Source: Pseudanabaena sp.
GTDB lineage: Bacteria > Cyanobacteriota > Cyanobacteriia > Pseudanabaenales > Pseudanabaenaceae
DNA length: 64,000 bases
Assembly (NCBI GenBank): GCA_003249035.1
Contig: QBMK01000005.1
Span: 76,308-140,307, forward strand
Direction: 5' to 3'
The notes under the pieces were generated by a model, which saw only the letters and a program-made list of their open reading frames with translations, ran no database searches and had not been told where the DNA came from. A program made the position numbers and the translations under genes. Below are positions 26,894 through 35,986 of the stretch, piece by piece. Within the stretch, counting starts at the first letter, position 1; each line of letters opens with the position of its first letter.

Positions 26894-28070
26894 AAAAATG
26901 CCTTCACCGAAAAACTTTTGGAAGTTACTAATTGGAATTTGCTTAGTATTTTTAGCAACCTTTTGCATTGATTATTCGCCAGCAAGTGCAAGCGATCGTA
27001 CATTCTTAAATGTATCGCTAGATTTTATTAATGAGTATAAATTACCAAAGCAGAAGTTTGAGAATACTCCCGTTGGTGGTTTGTCGTGCCTGGCTTACGA
27101 TCGCATTGATGATATTTTTTACGCAGTTTCTGACGATCGTAGTGAGTTTGCTCCCGCCAGATTTTATGCTCTCAAGCTGAAGTTCAGTCCTCAAAAAGAA
27201 CAACCGAATCTTGAGAATGTAGAAGTAATTGGTATGGACTTTCTCAAAGACAAAACTGGAAATACTTATCCTAATGGCGAAGTCGATCCAGAAGGAATTG
27301 CCCTAACAGGCGATCGTACAGTTCTGATTTCTAGTGAAGGCGTAACTAGCAATGGTATTGCCCCCTTTATTGATGAATTCGATTTAGTCTCAGGCAAATG
27401 GCTTAGAAGTCTGCCGATTCCTCCTCGCTACTTCCGATCACCTGAAAAGAATGATGACGCAAGAACAGAACCTAAAACGCAGGAGCCACAGGGAGTGAAA
27501 GAAAGCCTTGGTTTTGAAGCTCTCACAGTGATTCGTGATTCCATCGGAGATCCCTATCGTGTCTTTGCAATTATAGAAAATGCCCTTGCTCAAGATACTC
27601 AACCTGATACGCAACAGCCATCTGAAAGTCGATTTTTGCATTACTTAGTTGGCAACATTGCGCCACTAATTGTTGCCGAACATCTCTATCCTGTCGAAGC
27701 GATGACTCCACCTGTTAACCAAATCGGGGTTAATAAACTTGTAGCGATCGATCGCGGCGGACATTTTCTCACCCTTGAACGCTCAAATGGCACGGCAGGA
27801 TTTAATGCAAAAATTTGGCAAATTGCTACGGGAAGCGCTACCGATACCTCATCCATCAAAAGTTTTAGAGTTAGTCCTAACGTGAGGGCAATTCGCAAAA
27901 AGCTAGTTTTAGACTTGTCAACCCTTGGGATTAAGTTAGATAACTTAGAAGGAATGGCGATCGGTCCCCGTTTAGCTGATGGTTCGCAAAGCTTGATTTT
28001 AGTGAGTGATGATAACTTTAGCGAAAATCAATTTACCCAATTCCTATTGTTTCGGCTTAGTCGGAATTAG
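26886..28070 (+). CDS. Secreted phytase-like esterase (PF13449-type)
   Basis: 394 aa from the ATG at 26886 (the ORF-track GTG is 7 codons upstream). Signal peptide: LLIGICLVFLATFCIDYSPASASD. The mature part has the esterase-like activity of phytase pattern: GGLSCLAYD, FYAVSDDRSEF, DPEGIALTGD, ISSEGV, GFEALTV, NLEGMAIGP and LVSDDNFSE. It probably hydrolyses an organic phosphate or ester in the periplasm. The start overlaps the dus stop, suggesting translational coupling. Confidence 0.83.
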   Translation: MNKKMPSPKNFWKLLIGICLVFLATFCIDYSPASASDRTFLNVSLDFINEYKLPKQKFENTPVGGLSCLAYDRIDDIFYAVSDDRSEFAPARFYALKLKFSPQKEQPNLENVEVIGMDFLKDKTGNTYPNGEVDPEGIALTGDRTVLISSEGVTSNGIAPFIDEFDLVSGKWLRSLPIPPRYFRSPEKNDDARTEPKTQEPQGVKESLGFEALTVIRDSIGDPYRVFAIIENALAQDTQPDTQQPSESRFLHYLVGNIAPLIVAEHLYPVEAMTPPVNQIGVNKLVAIDRGGHFLTLERSNGTAGFNAKIWQIATGSATDTSSIKSFRVSPNVRAIRKKLVLDLSTLGIKLDNLEGMAIGPRLADGSQSLILVSDDNFSENQFTQFLLFRLSRN

Positions 28071-28108
28071 GCACACATAGGCTCAAAGCAATTGATACTC
28101 CCTTCACA

Positions 28109-28153
28109 GTGAATTTAGTGTTGCGCAGCTCCGGTGCGCAACACTAAATTCAC
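28109..28153. terminator. 19-bp-arm palindrome, probable terminator of dus operon
   Basis: GTGAATTTAGTGTTGCGCA, a 7-base loop, and the exact reverse complement, 39 bases past the phytase-like gene and followed by a T-rich stretch. Confidence 0.65.
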
Positions 28154-28226
28154 TTTAATAATGCCTATTTTTTTGCTAGGAAGGGATTAAGTAAAGGAAA
28201 AACTAAAAACTACAATTCAGTTAGAT

Positions 28227-28327
28227 TAAGTAGATGGGCATAATTAATTACAAACCAAAACCCGTAAAGTTTCGCCCCTTCGGGGCGAAACTTTACGGGT
28301 TTTGGTAATTATTTTTCACAAGTACTC
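28227..28327 (+). repeat. Family A palindromic element, copy 2
   Basis: TAAGTAGATGGGC left end, AATTAATTA, hairpin CCCGTAAAGTTTCGCCCC with a short loop, AATTATTTTT, ACAAGTACT right end. The right end overlaps the surE stop codon (28326-28328). Confidence 0.85.
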
Positions 28328-29030
28328 AAACGCTCATCTGCGTGACCGCAATCTTCCCAGAGAAGCAAACATCAACATCAGTATTAGGAGAACGATCTCG
28401 AAGATTATAACGACCTGCATAGGTGACGCGATCGCCATCGGATTTAAACTCTAGAGGTAAGGGCTGACTCGACTTTTCGCAAAACACAATTTCGGGGATG
28501 CTATCAAGGTCGGCAATTTCTAAATGCGGTAAATTCACATTCCAATAGGATTGAGGCGGCAGCTTGATTTCTAAAATTTGCTTAATTACCACAGCAGTTG
28601 CTCGTGCCGCCCAATCCCAATCAAAGGGTATGCGTCGATCTTGATAATGGGAAATGGCGATCGCAGGAATATTATGAAAAGCTGCCTCGCGGACTGCCGC
28701 CACTGTCCCTGACATATAGACATCCACGCCCATGTTGCCACCATGATTTATGCCAGATAGGACTAATTGCACATCACTATATAAATGCGCGATCGCTACA
28801 CGCACACAATCAGCAGGCGAACCAGCGATCGCATAGATATGCTCACCAAGATCGTCACGCTTATGAATTGAGATCGGGGTATCAGTTGTTACTTGATGTC
28901 CGCATCCCGAATATTGACGCGATGGGGCTGCGATCGCACCCTTAGTCCCAAATACTAGTTCAGTAGATTTTTGCAACGACCAAATGCCCTCTGCATCAAT
29001 GCCATCGTCATTGGTCAAAATAATTGTCAT
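28326..29030 (-). CDS. surE: 5'/3'-nucleotidase SurE
   Basis: 234 aa with the SurE metal site: ILTNDDGID at the N-terminus (Asp-Asp), the SRQYSGCG block and SGINHGGNMGVDVYMSGTVAAVREA. It removes phosphate from nucleoside monophosphates, with divalent metal. The last codons and stop lie at the edge of a family A repeat, so the C-terminus may have been reshaped by the insertion. The 29048-29076 terminator separates it from ndhO upstream. Confidence 0.93.
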   Translation of the reverse strand: MTIILTNDDGIDAEGIWSLQKSTELVFGTKGAIAAPSRQYSGCGHQVTTDTPISIHKRDDLGEHIYAIAGSPADCVRVAIAHLYSDVQLVLSGINHGGNMGVDVYMSGTVAAVREAAFHNIPAIAISHYQDRRIPFDWDWAARATAVVIKQILEIKLPPQSYWNVNLPHLEIADLDSIPEIVFCEKSSQPLPLEFKSDGDRVTYAGRYNLRDRSPNTDVDVCFSGKIAVTQMSV

Positions 29031-29047
29031 GAATTTTTGAATGATAA

Positions 29048-29076
29048 AAGAAGCGCACCCTTTGGGTGCGCTTCTT
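29048..29076 (-). terminator. Rho-independent terminator of ndhO
   Basis: 13-bp perfect GC-rich stem (AAGAAGCGCACCC) with a 3-base loop and a T-rich tail on the minus strand, six bases after the ndhO stop. Confidence 0.85.
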
Positions 29077-29081
29077 ACAAA

Positions 29082-29300
29082 TTAAGCAGCATGTTCTTCT
29101 AATTGATCTTTATGAAGCCAAATTACAGGTGTTGGCACTTTACCAAATTTAATTTGGACATAATCACCACGAAACTCCAACACTTCGCCCCAAGTTTCAA
29201 AAAGATAAGACGACCAACGGGTATCATTTGCCATAGCCTCAGGGCTATTTTCTAGTTTTTCGCGAATAGCGCGAACGAGTGTGCCTTTCTTCAGTGCCAT
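29082..29300 (-). CDS. ndhO: NAD(P)H-quinone oxidoreductase subunit O
   Basis: 72 aa, the usual length. It matches NdhO throughout: [39 protein letters not shown] and [13 protein letters not shown]. It is a peripheral subunit of the NDH-1 complex, which drives cyclic electron flow and respiration at the thylakoid. Single-gene transcript with its own terminator. Confidence 0.95.
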   Translation of the reverse strand: MALKKGTLVRAIREKLENSPEAMANDTRWSSYLFETWGEVLEFRGDYVQIKFGKVPTPVIWLHKDQLEEHAA

Positions 29301-29443
29301 AGATTTAATGCAACAAATTATTAAGAATTTAAAACAGTTAATAGGTATTGTATCTCAGAAACCCCAGACGTGATTGCTAGTAAGCCACGCCTCTTAATAA
29401 TACTTTTTTGTTAGGATATCCCCATGAATTAGGTATAACTGTC

Positions 29444-29692
29444 ATGTGCATCTGCATCAACTGCACCTACGTCGATCGCTGCATCACCTATCATGCTGTT
29501 GAAGCGCAACATTTGCAACCTCATTTAACCGAGTATCCCGACTTTGAGGCGGATTCACCAACGATTAATGTCAATATTAAAACAGACTCTGATGAAATTC
29601 AAATGGAATGGGATGTTGTAGGTTGTGAGAGCTTTGTCAAAGAAATGGGGAAATGGATAAAATTACGCCCTGGTGAACTTGTTCCCACTTGA
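29444..29692 (+). CDS. ycf34: Ycf34 family protein
   Basis: 82 aa from the ATG at 29444 (MCICINCTYVDRC), preferred over the ATG or TTG 12 codons upstream. The N-terminal Cys cluster CICINC...C and the C-terminal ExDVxxCxSF block are Ycf34 hallmarks; the family is thought to bind an iron-sulfur cluster. Conserved in cyanobacteria and red-lineage plastids. Confidence 0.92.
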   Translation: MCICINCTYVDRCITYHAVEAQHLQPHLTEYPDFEADSPTINVNIKTDSDEIQMEWDVVGCESFVKEMGKWIKLRPGELVPT

Positions 29693-29712
29693 AAAATTTT
29701 AGGGTTACTAGC

Positions 29713-29776
29713 TTTTCATAATCGTTTCATTTTTTGCTTTTATATGCTATATTTTAAAAAATGAAACGATTATGAA
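29713..29776 (+). promoter_or_regulatory. Inverted-repeat operator/promoter of the metal importer
   Basis: Near-perfect 22-23-bp arms, TTTTCATAATCGTTTCATTTTT and AAAAAATGAAACGATTATGAAA, flank about 20 AT-rich bases containing TATGCTATATTTT. The right arm runs over the first in-frame ATG of the importer gene (29772). Two opposed copies of a TCATAATCGTTTCAT-like box suit a dimeric regulator acting on a promoter between them. The metal-sensing role is inferred. Confidence 0.6.
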
Positions 29777-29783
29777 AGTAATC

Positions 29784-30764
29784 ATGGAGCCTCAACTTAG
29801 CCCAATTAAAAGTTTGATTTCCTTGAAAACCTATCGGACTATCCTTGCTATTCTTGTGTTTGCGATTAGTCTAAGTGGTTGTAACTTTACGACTACCCCA
29901 ACTCAAACTAGTACCATACCCAATTCCACGAGTGCACCAGATCGTAAAGATAAAAAAGTCATTCTGACCACTTTTACGGTACTTGCGGACATGGCACAAA
30001 ACGTAGCTGGGAATAAAGCTGTTGTTGAGTCGATTACCAAGGTGGGGGTTGAGATTCATGGGTATGAACCTACACCCAGCGATCTGAGGCGAGGTCAATC
30101 AGCAGACCTAATTCTTGACAATGGATTGAACTTAGAACGTTGGGCAGAACGTTTTTATAACAGTTTCCCTAAAGTCGATCGCCTTACCTTGAGTGAGGGG
30201 ATTCAGCCCATTAACATTGCCGAAGACTCCTATCAAGGCAAATCCAATCCTCACGCTTGGATGTCGCCCCAAAATGCGTTGATCTATGTCGAAAATATTC
30301 GCAAGGCTCTGGGAAAGATCGATCCTGCGAATGCTGCGATCTATGATGCTAATGCCAAAGACTATAGTCAACAGATTCAGGCGATCGATGTCAAGCTTAA
30401 ACAGTCTATTGCGGTGATTCCCCCTGACAAGCGCTACATTGTTAGTTGTGAGGGTGCATTCTCCTATCTTGCCCGTGATTACGGATTAAAAGAAGTTTAT
30501 ATCTGGCCAGTAAATGCCGAACAGCAAGCCACGCCTAAGCAAGTAGAGAAAGTGATTGAAGCGGTGAAGGCTCATCAGATTCCGACCGTATTTTGTGAGA
30601 GTACAGTCAGTGATAAGGCGATGCAACAGGTAGTGAAAGAAACTGGAGCAAAGTATGGAGGTGTGTTTTATGTGGATTCTCTATCTCCGCCCGATGGACT
30701 CACACCGACCTATCTCAAACTACTGGAATATAACGTAAATACCTTAATCAAAGGCTTGCAGTAA
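29784..30764 (+). CDS. mntC: Mn/Zn-type ABC importer, substrate-binding lipoprotein
   Basis: 326 aa from the ATG at 29784 (MEPQLSPIK); the ATG at 29772 lies in the operator arm. The lipobox is LSGC. Cluster A-I metal ligands are visible: His in EIHGYEPTPSDL, His in NPHAWMSP, Glu in WPVNAEQQATP, Asp in YVDSLSPPDG. The short His-poor loop argues for Mn2+ (MntC/PsaA type) rather than Zn2+ (ZnuA), but this is not proof. First gene of a three-gene operon. Confidence 0.85.
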   Translation: MEPQLSPIKSLISLKTYRTILAILVFAISLSGCNFTTTPTQTSTIPNSTSAPDRKDKKVILTTFTVLADMAQNVAGNKAVVESITKVGVEIHGYEPTPSDLRRGQSADLILDNGLNLERWAERFYNSFPKVDRLTLSEGIQPINIAEDSYQGKSNPHAWMSPQNALIYVENIRKALGKIDPANAAIYDANAKDYSQQIQAIDVKLKQSIAVIPPDKRYIVSCEGAFSYLARDYGLKEVYIWPVNAEQQATPKQVEKVIEAVKAHQIPTVFCESTVSDKAMQQVVKETGAKYGGVFYVDSLSPPDGLTPTYLKLLEYNVNTLIKGLQ

Positions 30765-30823
30765 TAAATTTAGCATCTTCTCTTTCTTTAACATGAATCC
30801 ATCAAAATAAATCGAGATCAATT

Positions 30824-31594
30824 ATGAATACTTTTAGCATTGATATTGAAAACGTAACCGTTGCCTACCATGGCAAAGTCGCTCTCCATAGTGCATCCCT
30901 CCAACTCAAAGCTGGAACGATCTGTGGCTTAGTGGGGATGAATGGCGCAGGGAAGTCTACGCTATTTAAAGCGGTGATGGGATTTGTCAAACCTCTTAGT
31001 GGAAGAGTATTAATTAATGGATTGCCGATCCGCCTCGTCCAAAAGAACAACCTAGTTGCCTATGTACCACAAACAGAAGAGGTGGATTGGAACTTTCCAG
31101 TAAGTGTCCATGATGTGGTGATGATGGGACGCTATGGCTATATGAATTTCCTTCGCATTCCCCGAACGACAGATAAAGATGCTGTGCGTGATAGCTTGGA
31201 GCGCGTGGAAATGTGGGAAATGAGCGATCGCCAAATCGGCGAGTTATCTGGCGGTCAAAAGAAACGCACATTTTTTGCAAGAGCCTTAGCTCAACAAGCC
31301 AAAGTTTTGCTGCTAGATGAACCCTTTGCAGGGGTTGATGTCAAGACTGAGAAAATGATGATTAATCTGCTAATGGAACTACGCGATGCAGGTTATACGA
31401 TTTTAATTTCTACCCACGATCTTGAATCAATCACAACATTTTGCGATCAAGTGGTGCTAATCAACCGCACAATTCTTGCCTATGGTGAGACTTCTGAGGT
31501 GTTTACTGAAGAAAATATTTCTCGTACTTTTGGTGGTTCGGTTGTCGATTTATCTCGTTCAAAAAGTCAGCTAGCTCAAGGCAATCAGGAATAA
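30824..31594 (+). CDS. mntA: Mn/Zn-type ABC importer, ATPase
   Basis: 256 aa. Walker A GMNGAGKST, signature LSGGQKKR, Walker B VLLLDEP and H-loop STHD are all intact. It powers import with the neighbouring binding protein and permease. 59 bases after mntC and 5 bases before the permease gene. Confidence 0.9.
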   Translation: MNTFSIDIENVTVAYHGKVALHSASLQLKAGTICGLVGMNGAGKSTLFKAVMGFVKPLSGRVLINGLPIRLVQKNNLVAYVPQTEEVDWNFPVSVHDVVMMGRYGYMNFLRIPRTTDKDAVRDSLERVEMWEMSDRQIGELSGGQKKRTFFARALAQQAKVLLLDEPFAGVDVKTEKMMINLLMELRDAGYTILISTHDLESITTFCDQVVLINRTILAYGETSEVFTEENISRTFGGSVVDLSRSKSQLAQGNQE

Positions 31595-31599
31595 GCTTA

Positions 31600-32436
31600 A
31601 TGGAATTAGTCAATTGGTTTACTGCGCCTTTACAGTATGGGTTTATGGTTAAGGCGATTTGGGTTAGCGCCTTGGTCGGTATTGTTTGTTCGGCGCTATC
31701 TTGCTTCATGATTCTGAAGGGATGGGCTTTAATGGGGGATGCAGTTTCCCATGCAGTGCTGCCGGGTGTAGTACTTTCCTATGTGATGAATATTCCCTTT
31801 GCGATCGGCGCATTTGTGTTTGGTGTGGGTTCGGTAATAGCGATCGGATTTATTAAGTCTAATACCCGTATTAAAGAAGATACTGTCATTGGATTGGTTT
31901 TTACTGGACTATTTGCATTTGGAATTGTGTTGGTTTCCAAAGTAAAAAGTACAGTCGATTTAGGTCATATTCTATTTGGTAATGTTCTTGGAATTGCCGA
32001 TAGCGATATTGTTCAAACCGTAATCATTAGTGTTATTACGTTGGTAACGCTAGCGTTATTACGCAAAGATTTAGTCCTGTTTTGCTTTGATGCTACCCAT
32101 GCGCGATCGATCGGTCTAAACACGACATTTCTCTATTATGTCCTTCTATCCTTGTTATCGCTTACGGCTGTTGCGGGGCTTCAGACGGTAGGGATTATTT
32201 TAGTCGTGGCAATGTTAATTACCCCTGGGGCAACTGCCTACTTATTGAGCGATCGCTTTGACCATATGATTCTGATTGCCATGGCTTCGGGGATGTTCTC
32301 TAGCGTGATGGGAACCTATATTAGCTATCACATTGATGGATCGACGGGTGGCTGTATTGTAGTTTTACAAACCTTGTTATTTCTAACCGCAATGATTTTT
32401 GCGCCTAAGCATGGACTATTAGCAAAAAGCCACTGA
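31600..32436 (+). CDS. mntB: Mn/Zn-type ABC importer, permease
   Basis: 278 aa with eight to nine membrane segments in the ZnuB/MntB pattern (GWALMGDAVSHAVLPGVVLSY; GIILVVAMLITPGATAYLL). Last gene of the operon. The mntCAB order matches the manganese importer of model cyanobacteria. Confidence 0.9.
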   Translation: MELVNWFTAPLQYGFMVKAIWVSALVGIVCSALSCFMILKGWALMGDAVSHAVLPGVVLSYVMNIPFAIGAFVFGVGSVIAIGFIKSNTRIKEDTVIGLVFTGLFAFGIVLVSKVKSTVDLGHILFGNVLGIADSDIVQTVIISVITLVTLALLRKDLVLFCFDATHARSIGLNTTFLYYVLLSLLSLTAVAGLQTVGIILVVAMLITPGATAYLLSDRFDHMILIAMASGMFSSVMGTYISYHIDGSTGGCIVVLQTLLFLTAMIFAPKHGLLAKSH

Positions 32437-32497
32437 CTCTCTCAGTGGTAGCATAACAAAAACGGAATTACAGTTATTCAGTTACGCCCTTTCCAGT

Positions 32498-32524
32498 CAA
32501 GAAATAGCGTAACGCTATTTCTTG
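32498..32524. terminator. Palindrome after mntB
   Basis: CAAGAAATAGCGT mirrored around one base, followed by a T-rich stretch (GGTTTTATAT). Its arm is the same block used in the palindromes at 34491 and 57488. Confidence 0.65.
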
Positions 32525-32615
32525 GTTTTATATGTCTATTTCTATAGTGGGAAGGGCGTATTCTCTAGAGGAGGAACGATAATCTGGATATTGTTATACT
32601 TTAAACGAATACAAT

Positions 32616-33374
32616 TTGCGGCTTATCGAAAGTCTCAAATTGTTTTACCTCGATTTGCCTACTTCTAAATTTGATAATAAACGGTTTATGTCTCCTGACA
32701 GAAGAATCACTTGGTATGAAAAGCAGAAACAGAGAAAGGCTTCTCCATTTTTTCGTTTGATTGACCGCTCGTTTGAGTTTCGTCTATTTGTTGCCAGTAT
32801 TATTGCTTTCCTGCTCTTAAATGCTGTCCATCGATTTGAGGTTTGTGGAGTTGGGGATTATTTGACAGATTGCCATCTTACAGATTTCTGGTCTGTGATT
32901 AGTGTCGGTAATGTCGAGGCATTTAGTATTGTAACGGCATCGTTAATTTACATACTTGAAAGCGGGAGACGCAAGCAGCATGAACACTTGGCAGATATGG
33001 AGACAATCATGGCGTTGCAAAAAGCTGGAGCCGTTAACAGTATTGGACGGATTAGAGCCTTAGAGAATCTCAGCGAGGCTGGTCTTTGTCTGGATGGAAT
33101 AGATTTACACGGAATCAATCTGGAAGATTTGGAGGTTCCTTATGGTCGGTTACGAGGAGTGAACTTGGAAAATGCAGTTTTGAATGGAGCTGACTTTCGC
33201 TATGCGGATTTAACAAAAGCTAATCTCCGCAATGCGAATCTGGCAGGGACAAATTTAACAGGAGCTAATCTCACCGATGCTGACCTAACGGGGGCAAACT
33301 TAACAAACGCGAATCTTACTGATACAGATCTTACTCGGACGAAGCTGGATGGAGATATCCCTAACGGAAAGTAG
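32616..33374 (+). CDS. Membrane pentapeptide-repeat protein
   Basis: 252 aa. Two hydrophobic segments (about 55-75 LFVASIIAFLLLNAV and 97-115 EAFSIVTASLIYIL) are followed by a C-terminal right-handed beta-helix of A(D/N)LxxA-type repeats from about 160 to 245 (ADLTKANLRNANLAGTNLTG). Start TTG at 32616 as tracked; the ATG at 32688 is an alternative that keeps both membrane segments. Function unknown; it is separated from mntB by a palindrome and is probably its own transcript. Confidence 0.75.
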   Translation: MRLIESLKLFYLDLPTSKFDNKRFMSPDRRITWYEKQKQRKASPFFRLIDRSFEFRLFVASIIAFLLLNAVHRFEVCGVGDYLTDCHLTDFWSVISVGNVEAFSIVTASLIYILESGRRKQHEHLADMETIMALQKAGAVNSIGRIRALENLSEAGLCLDGIDLHGINLEDLEVPYGRLRGVNLENAVLNGADFRYADLTKANLRNANLAGTNLTGANLTDADLTGANLTNANLTDTDLTRTKLDGDIPNGK

Positions 33375-33434
33375 TTTACCCCTAATATTTGCATCCAAAT
33401 ATTGCTGGTTTAAAAGATTTACAGCACTTTTCTT

Positions 33435-33509
33435 TCAAACCCGCCACAAATAAGAATATAAAACCCATTGCGGGGCTTCGCCCTGCGACCGTTCTTGTGG
33501 CGGGTTTGA
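33435..33509. repeat. Nested palindrome
   Basis: Outer arms TCAAACCCGCCACAA/TTGTGGCGGGTTTGA (15 bp, perfect) enclose a GGGGCTTCGCCC hairpin. It lies between the convergent pentapeptide and DUF4239-like genes, so it can terminate both. Confidence 0.75.
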
Positions 33510-33532
33510 TCGAACATTGCTGTAATAAAAGC

Positions 33533-34309
33533 TTATTTCATACTTTCTAAGGTTTCTACAAGTACCTTATCGCCTACGTTAATCTTTAACAGTCCAAGTC
33601 GAGGATTTTCTAAGTCTAGAATGACAAAAGTGATTGCAGATATAGTCACACAGAATATAACCATATAGAGTAATGGTTCCTTTTGGTTGGTGGACATACT
33701 TTGACCAACCAAAAAAGCTGAAGCAAATCCAAGAGCAAATAATAAAACGTAAACAACGATAGGTGGATGGGTTCGGGTTGCCTGCAACCGTTCATTGGCA
33801 ACATCAATCACTTCATTGGTGGAGCTTAGGACTAGGGTAATCACTCCAGGGTTTTTATCTTTTAGAACAGAAGCATTAGCAATTTCCCAGATTTGACCTT
33901 GTAATTTTAGCCCTTGACTGAAGTAAGAATCGGATAGCTGCCGATTTTCATAATTCTCAAATACATTGATGCGGGATTGAAGATATTCTTTGTAAAGTGG
34001 GCGCAACTTATTTCGATCGTTCTCTGGAAGTAAATCAAGCCTGAGGTAGGCAGTACCAATGGCGTTTGCTTCTTTTAAAACTAGTCTGACTCGAAACTCA
34101 TAGCGAGCCAAGGCCCCCGTGAAAGTGAACGCTAAAATTAAACCTAGAATACCAAAAACAGAACTCTCAACCGCCCCAGCCCCTTCGGCTTTACTTTCCG
34201 GATGCTTTTCTAGTCTGCGCTTACCAGTCCTATAGCCAGTTTCAATGCTTCCGGCCATACCTAAGCAAAGTAATATTGTCGATAAGAGTGTTGCAGCTAC
34301 AAATTCCAT
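33533..34309 (-). CDS. DUF4239-like (bestrophin-like domain) membrane protein
   Basis: 258 aa with an N-terminal helix, a second at about 50-70 (VFGILGLILAFTFTGALARYEFR), a soluble helical middle and two C-terminal helices (VVYVLLFALGFASAFLVG; LYMVIFCVTISAITFVILD). The FxFxGAxxRyexR block and the overall layout match DUF4239 proteins. Function unknown. Confidence 0.7.
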   Translation of the reverse strand: MEFVAATLLSTILLCLGMAGSIETGYRTGKRRLEKHPESKAEGAGAVESSVFGILGLILAFTFTGALARYEFRVRLVLKEANAIGTAYLRLDLLPENDRNKLRPLYKEYLQSRINVFENYENRQLSDSYFSQGLKLQGQIWEIANASVLKDKNPGVITLVLSSTNEVIDVANERLQATRTHPPIVVYVLLFALGFASAFLVGQSMSTNQKEPLLYMVIFCVTISAITFVILDLENPRLGLLKINVGDKVLVETLESMK

Positions 34310-34393
34310 AATCTATCAAAAATAAATGATATTGATTATAACTAAATTCAGTAACTAAGATTTTGAAGTCCCCGATCGCATCGAGTTTGGCAA

Positions 34394-34445
34394 CTATAGC
34401 AATGAAAGAGATAGCTAGGACAAATCAAAACTTTCATTGCTATAG
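34394..34445. repeat. 15-bp-arm inverted repeat
   Basis: CTATAGCAATGAAAG and its exact reverse complement, 22 bases apart, in the 258-base gap between two minus-strand genes. Confidence 0.6.
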
Positions 34446-34490
34446 ATGCTCTGATTTATAGCTGTCGCCAAATGAACTAGGTCATAAAAC

Positions 34491-34535
34491 CAAGAAATAG
34501 CGTTGCGGGGCTTTGCCCCGCAACGCTATTTCTTG
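34491..34535. repeat. Perfect 20-bp-arm palindrome
   Basis: CAAGAAATAGCGTTGCGGGG, a 5-base loop, and the exact reverse complement, 32 bases past the gene at 34568. Shares its outer block with 32498 and 57488. Confidence 0.8.
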
Positions 34536-34567
34536 ACTGGGAATGGAGTAAGACAAATGCAATAATT

Positions 34568-35815
34568 TTAAAAATTGAACGTCACGCCCAGATATGGCCC
34601 GTTATACGAATACTTAAAACTCTGGTCGTTATTACCATAGTTGATTTCATAAAATTTGTAGCCAATCTGTAGCGTAGTGGTGGGAGAAATCCACCAGTCA
34701 GCTCCAGTGATAATATTCCATTGTAAATCTGGACTGCCTGCCAGTCCAAAACCAGAAGCGTCACCGCGCAACCACAGGGTTACAGGATCGGAAACCTGCA
34801 CGCCAAATTTTGCTCCGACCATGGGTTCGAGCCAAGTTCTGCTTCTACTAACTGTTCTCTGAAAAGACCGATCGAATCGTTGGCGTTGGAATGTCAGGTC
34901 TAAACCAGCATCAAGGCTGGCATCTAGAGTATTGATGCGAACGCCAACGATAGGCTCAACCCAAACTTGGGGAAAAGACTTATTTGATGGTTTGTCTGGC
35001 AAGCTGTATTGAGCGGGATCGCCCAAGTGATAGCTAATCGCAAAATCGTAGATACCCTGAGTAAAACTGGCACCTACAGAAAGGTCAGTCTGCAGACGGT
35101 TAAAATCACGGCTAGAGTTACCATATCCGGAAAAAGTTTGAATGCTTGCATCAACAATGAAACCCAAGTTGTTGTTCCATGCTTCGAAGCGACCAAATAA
35201 GCCTAAGTCTAAAGCGTCAAGTACACCCGACAGACCGGAACTGAAGCTGAGCGAGCGATCGCCAATCGTAACTGACCCATTAACGCTTAGGGGAACAGGA
35301 GCATAGGGTTGAAGTTTAAAGTGCCATGCATTGCTGTCGTCAGCAGGTTGCTGGACTGGCGCGGGTTTTGGTTGGCTATTCTGCGCATTCTCTTGGGCAA
35401 CTTTCAAGCTCAATGGAGGTGTCGTAATTTTTTGATCTAGCTTGAAAGATTCTAAACTTGTAGGTGCGATCGTCAGATCTGCGACTGAGAAGATGGAAGT
35501 ATCAGTATTTTGTGTGGGCTTTGCTTTCTGAATTGGTAATGGTTGCGAATTGGGAGTGAGAAGAGAAGACTTATCTGCTAAGTTTATTTCATTAGGCGAG
35601 GTAGTCAGCCACTTCTCAGGAGCAACCGAATTAGAAACTTCTAGATCAAGACGATCGCTAAAAACAATAGTTTCTTGAGGAACATTTGCCCGATCGCTAT
35701 TTTCTGCGATTGATATGGGGTTGGCGATTGCACTCGGTATCAGCAGGCAAGAAACGCCCAACAATAGTTGAGATAAGTAGACAGATCGGGAAAGATTTTG
35801 CGGTCTCTTAAACAT
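34568..35815 (-). CDS. Predicted outer-membrane beta-barrel protein
   Basis: 415 aa. Signal peptide (VYLSQLLLGVSCLLIPSAIANP), a Ser/Pro/Gln-rich linker to about 165, then a region of alternating aromatic and polar strands ending in GPYLGVTFNF. A terminal Phe is the usual signal of outer-membrane barrels. I do not recognise a named family. It neighbours a second barrel candidate on the same strand, with a palindrome between. Confidence 0.7.
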   Translation of the reverse strand: MFKRPQNLSRSVYLSQLLLGVSCLLIPSAIANPISIAENSDRANVPQETIVFSDRLDLEVSNSVAPEKWLTTSPNEINLADKSSLLTPNSQPLPIQKAKPTQNTDTSIFSVADLTIAPTSLESFKLDQKITTPPLSLKVAQENAQNSQPKPAPVQQPADDSNAWHFKLQPYAPVPLSVNGSVTIGDRSLSFSSGLSGVLDALDLGLFGRFEAWNNNLGFIVDASIQTFSGYGNSSRDFNRLQTDLSVGASFTQGIYDFAISYHLGDPAQYSLPDKPSNKSFPQVWVEPIVGVRINTLDASLDAGLDLTFQRQRFDRSFQRTVSRSRTWLEPMVGAKFGVQVSDPVTLWLRGDASGFGLAGSPDLQWNIITGADWWISPTTTLQIGYKFYEINYGNNDQSFKYSYNGPYLGVTFNF

Positions 35816-35908
35816 TATTTAATCTCCTCAAACACTATTTTTTGTCCTTGTCAATTTATACCCTTTTTCCCATTTTGGCAATTTAGAAATATCCAATTTT
35901 AAATAAAA

Positions 35909-35953
35909 CCCAAAACTGGCGCGGTAGACAAAGCGCGCCGCACCAGTTTTGGG
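35909..35953. repeat. 16-bp-arm palindrome
   Basis: CCCAAAACTGG... arms with one mismatch, in the gap between the two barrel genes. Confidence 0.7.
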
Positions 35954-35986
35954 ATCAATTATTCTATGGAAACCTCTTACTGCAAA

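Noticed and set aside
29048-29076. Member of the palindromic repeat families
   Set aside because: Short GC stem with a T-tail and correct position after ndhO; an ordinary terminator explains it.
33200-33394. Antisense ORF with repeated ASVR/APVRF pattern
   Set aside because: It is the reverse complement of the pentapeptide repeats.
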